6,668 nucleotides of DNA, from the NCBI GenBank assembly GCA_016303175.1, contig JAEDMF010000091.1:1-6668 (forward strand), written 5' to 3'. The notes under the pieces were generated by a model. The model made no database searches and had not been told where the DNA came from. It was given only the letters and a program-made list of their open reading frames with translations. How positions within the stretch are numbered: position 1 is the first letter of the stretch; the number at the start of each line of letters is the position of its first letter. This document shows positions 4,931 to 6,668 of the stretch, piece after piece. A program made the translations under genes and the position numbers. Origin of the DNA: Bacteroidales bacterium (lineage in GTDB: Bacteria; Bacteroidota; Bacteroidia; Bacteroidales; UBA932).

Positions 4931-5941
4931 TTAATCAAGCTTTTTCTTAATGTCAATATTATACTTGGAAACGTCCATACCGAATGAGAGCCTCATCTTC
5001 TCCACGAGCTGGTCAATTTCGCTGAGGGACTTGCGTCCGAAGTTGCGGAATTTCATAAGCTCGCTGCGGCTGTAGGATACGAGGTCGGCGAAGGTGTCGA
5101 TATCAGCTGCCTTGAGGCAGTTGTATGCACGAACAGAAAGGCCCATATCGGACAGTTTGGTAAGAAGAAGGTTTCTCATCCTGAGTTCCTCATCGTTCAG
5201 TTCGTTGCCTGAGCCTGTCTCCTCGGAGCCTCCGATGGAAATCCTGTTCTCGTCGGCAAACAGACGGAAGTGATAAATAAGGATGGCTGCTGCCTCCTGA
5301 AGTGCATTCAGAGGAGAGATTGAACCATCTGTGGTAATCTCCATCACGAGTTTCTCGTAGTCGGTCTTCTGCTCGACACGGCAGTTCTCCTTGGTCCAGT
5401 TCACATTCACAATAGGAGTGTAGATGGCATCCACCGGAATGGTTCCGATAGGCATATCGTCTGTCCTCATGTCCTCTGCGGGAACGAATGAACGGCCCTT
5501 GGTGATGGTTATTTCAATCTCAAATTTTACTGAAGGCTCCAGAGAGCAGATATGGAGTTCAGGATTCAACACCTTGAATGCAGACAATCCCTTTGAGATT
5601 TCCTCGGCGGTAAACTCAGTCTTTCCACTGATGGTGATTTTAGCCACCTCGGTATCGACGGTCTCTACCATCCTCTGAAGACGTACCCTTTTGAGGTTCA
5701 GGATGATGTCCTGCATGCCCTCAAGCACGCCGGGTATGTTCTGGAACTCCTGATCCACGCCTGTGACCTTGATGGAGCTTATTGCAAAACCCTCGAGAGA
5801 GGAGAGGAGAATACGGCGGAGTGAATTGCCGAGAGTCTGGGCATAGCCGGGCTCAAGAGGCTGAAGCTCAAAACGGCCGGTATTTCCACTGCCCTCAAGC
5901 ATTACGAGCTTCTCGGGTTTCTGAAATGATAAGATTGCCAT
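4931..5941 (-). CDS. rpoA: DNA-directed RNA polymerase subunit alpha
   Basis: The alpha subunit dimerises to start RNA polymerase assembly and contacts promoter DNA and activators. The 336 residues match the family length (about 310-340). The N-terminal domain (about 1-232) includes FELQPLEPGYAQTLGNSLRRILLSS at 24-48, which forms the dimer and assembly surface, and GVLEGMQDIILNLK at 71-84. A Gly/Glu-rich linker (about 235-250) leads to the C-terminal domain (about 252-322). There LSVRAYNCLKAADI (268-281) and RNFGRKSLSEI (299-309) carry the counterparts of the UP-element contacts of E. coli: R271, N274, G302, K304 and S305 correspond to R265, N268, G296, K298 and S299. The basic end (DIKKKLD) is short. 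The gene lies 22 bases after rpsD and 2 bases before rplQ, with no Shine-Dalgarno sequence before its ATG. It is co-transcribed with the ribosomal genes. Confidence 0.98.
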   Translation of the reverse strand: MAILSFQKPEKLVMLEGSGNTGRFELQPLEPGYAQTLGNSLRRILLSSLEGFAISSIKVTGVDQEFQNIPGVLEGMQDIILNLKRVRLQRMVETVDTEVAKITISGKTEFTAEEISKGLSAFKVLNPELHICSLEPSVKFEIEITITKGRSFVPAEDMRTDDMPIGTIPVDAIYTPIVNVNWTKENCRVEQKTDYEKLVMEITTDGSISPLNALQEAAAILIYHFRLFADENRISIGGSEETGSGNELNDEELRMRNLLLTKLSDMGLSVRAYNCLKAADIDTFADLVSYSRSELMKFRNFGRKSLSEIDQLVEKMRLSFGMDVSKYNIDIKKKLD

Positions 5942-5963
5942 AATCTGTGTTCGGTGTTAAATT

Positions 5964-6566
5964 TTACTTGGAGTACAACTCGACGATGAGCTGCTCATTG
6001 ATTGCCTCGGGAATCTCCTCGCGAACGGGAACATTCAGGTACTTGCCGCTGAGTGTCTTGGCATCGAACTCGAGCCATGAATACTTGCAAGCGGCGGGAA
6101 CTGAGGCTGTGATTACCTCCAAACTCTTTGAACGCTCGCGGACTGCAATGCTGTCACCGGGCTTCACTGTTGTGGAAGGGATGTTGCAGACAGCGCCGTT
6201 GAGGGTTATGTGGCAATGGGAAACGAGCTGGCGTGCGGCAGCACGTGTAGGAGCAATGCCCATACGGTAAACCAGATTGTCCAGGCGGCTCTCGAGAAGG
6301 AACAGAAGGTTCTCACCTTTCTGACCCTTCATACGGGCGGCACGGGCATAGGTGTTACGGAACTGACGCTCCAGGATGCCGTATGCATATTTCACTTTCT
6401 GTTTCTCACGCAGCTGAATGCCATACTCAGACTGTTTTTTGCGCTTCTTTGCAAGGCCGTGCTGTCCCGGAGGGTAATTTCTCTTCTCGAAATCCTTGTC
6501 GGTACCGAAAATGGGCTCGCCGAATTTACGCGCAATCTTTGTTGAAGGGCCTGTATATCTTGCCAT
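5964..6566 (-). CDS. rpsD: Small subunit ribosomal protein S4 (uS4)
   Basis: uS4 binds 16S rRNA early in 30S assembly and helps form the mRNA entry site. In enterobacteria it also represses the alpha operon; that is not shown for Bacteroidota. The 200 residues start MARYTGPSTKIARKFGEPIFG and include NYPPGQHGLAKKRKKQSEYG at 30-49 and QLREKQKVKYAYGILERQFR at 51-70. The S4 RNA-binding domain spans about 92-155 (SRLDNLVYRMG, TRAAARQLVSHCHITLNG, KPGDSIAVRE). The end is typical, with NEQLIVELYSK. There is no cysteine in the first 110 residues, so this is the form without the N-terminal zinc site. Length is normal. It lies 22 bases after rpsK and 22 before rpoA. The leader has no Shine-Dalgarno sequence and is AT-rich. 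Confidence 0.98.
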   Translation of the reverse strand: MARYTGPSTKIARKFGEPIFGTDKDFEKRNYPPGQHGLAKKRKKQSEYGIQLREKQKVKYAYGILERQFRNTYARAARMKGQKGENLLFLLESRLDNLVYRMGIAPTRAAARQLVSHCHITLNGAVCNIPSTTVKPGDSIAVRERSKSLEVITASVPAACKYSWLEFDAKTLSGKYLNVPVREEIPEAINEQLIVELYSK

Positions 6567-6588
6567 AATTCTTCAGAAATTTTAATCG

Positions 6589-6668
6589 TTAAACTTTACG
6601 ACGGCCTTTGGGACGGCAGCCATTGTGGGGCATAGGAGTAACGTCGATAATCTCAGTCACCTCGATAC
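6589..6668 (-). CDS. rpsK: Small subunit ribosomal protein S11 (uS11), C-terminal end
   Basis: Only the last 25 codons and stop (TAA at 6591-6589) lie in the window. The reading IEVTEIIDVTPMPHNGC followed by RPKGRRKV is the conserved uS11 C-terminus; DVTPxPHNGCRP is diagnostic. uS11 sits on the 30S platform beside the E-site mRNA. The final residues RPKGRRKV differ a little from the common RPPKRRRV ending. Its position before rpsD matches the standard alpha operon order rpsM-rpsK-rpsD-rpoA-rplQ. Confidence 0.95.
   Translation of the reverse strand, partial: IEVTEIIDVTPMPHNGCRPKGRRKV

Overview
The window looks like chromosomal housekeeping DNA from a member of the Bacteroidota, most likely order Bacteroidales. 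Three things point there. The succinate dehydrogenase cytochrome b is of the single-polypeptide, five-helix type used by Bacteroides and its relatives. The promoter-like sites match the Bacteroidota -7 element TAnnTTTG. The ribosomal genes lack Shine-Dalgarno sequences. I cannot name a genus from the sequence alone.

Layout, left to right. Positions 1-204 (minus) hold the first 68 codons of pyrH (UMP kinase), cut by the window edge. A 106-base intergenic region (205-310) carries what look like back-to-back promoters for pyrH (leftward) and sdhC (rightward). sdhC (311-1030, plus) encodes the membrane diheme cytochrome b of succinate dehydrogenase/fumarate reductase; the flavoprotein and iron-sulfur genes that normally follow it are absent here. 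A strong hairpin terminator (1086-1116) separates it from lpxK (1137-2306, plus), the lipid A 4'-kinase. lpxK runs tail to tail into hemW and overlaps its 3' end by 20 bases. hemW (2287-3381, minus, GTG start) encodes a radical-SAM heme chaperone. It is joined by a one-base stop/start overlap to an upstream gene (3381-4286, minus) for an uncharacterised single-pass membrane coiled-coil protein, and the two form an apparent operon. On its right lie a -7 promoter element and then the terminator of the alpha ribosomal operon. That operon runs leftward as rpsK (3' end only), rpsD, rpoA and rplQ (6668 to 4416).

Functionally the window mixes translation and transcription core genes (S11, S4, RNA polymerase alpha, L17), pyrimidine nucleotide synthesis (UMP kinase), envelope lipid A synthesis (LpxK), and two genes linked to heme and respiration (SdhC, which binds heme, and HemW, which delivers it). 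I see no mobile element, CRISPR array, tRNA or rRNA, defence system or sign of recent transfer. The least explained item is the coiled-coil membrane protein coupled to hemW. The most notable genomic oddities are the stand-alone sdhC, the insertions in LpxK, and the tail-to-tail lpxK/hemW overlap. I did not find a convincing new biological system.
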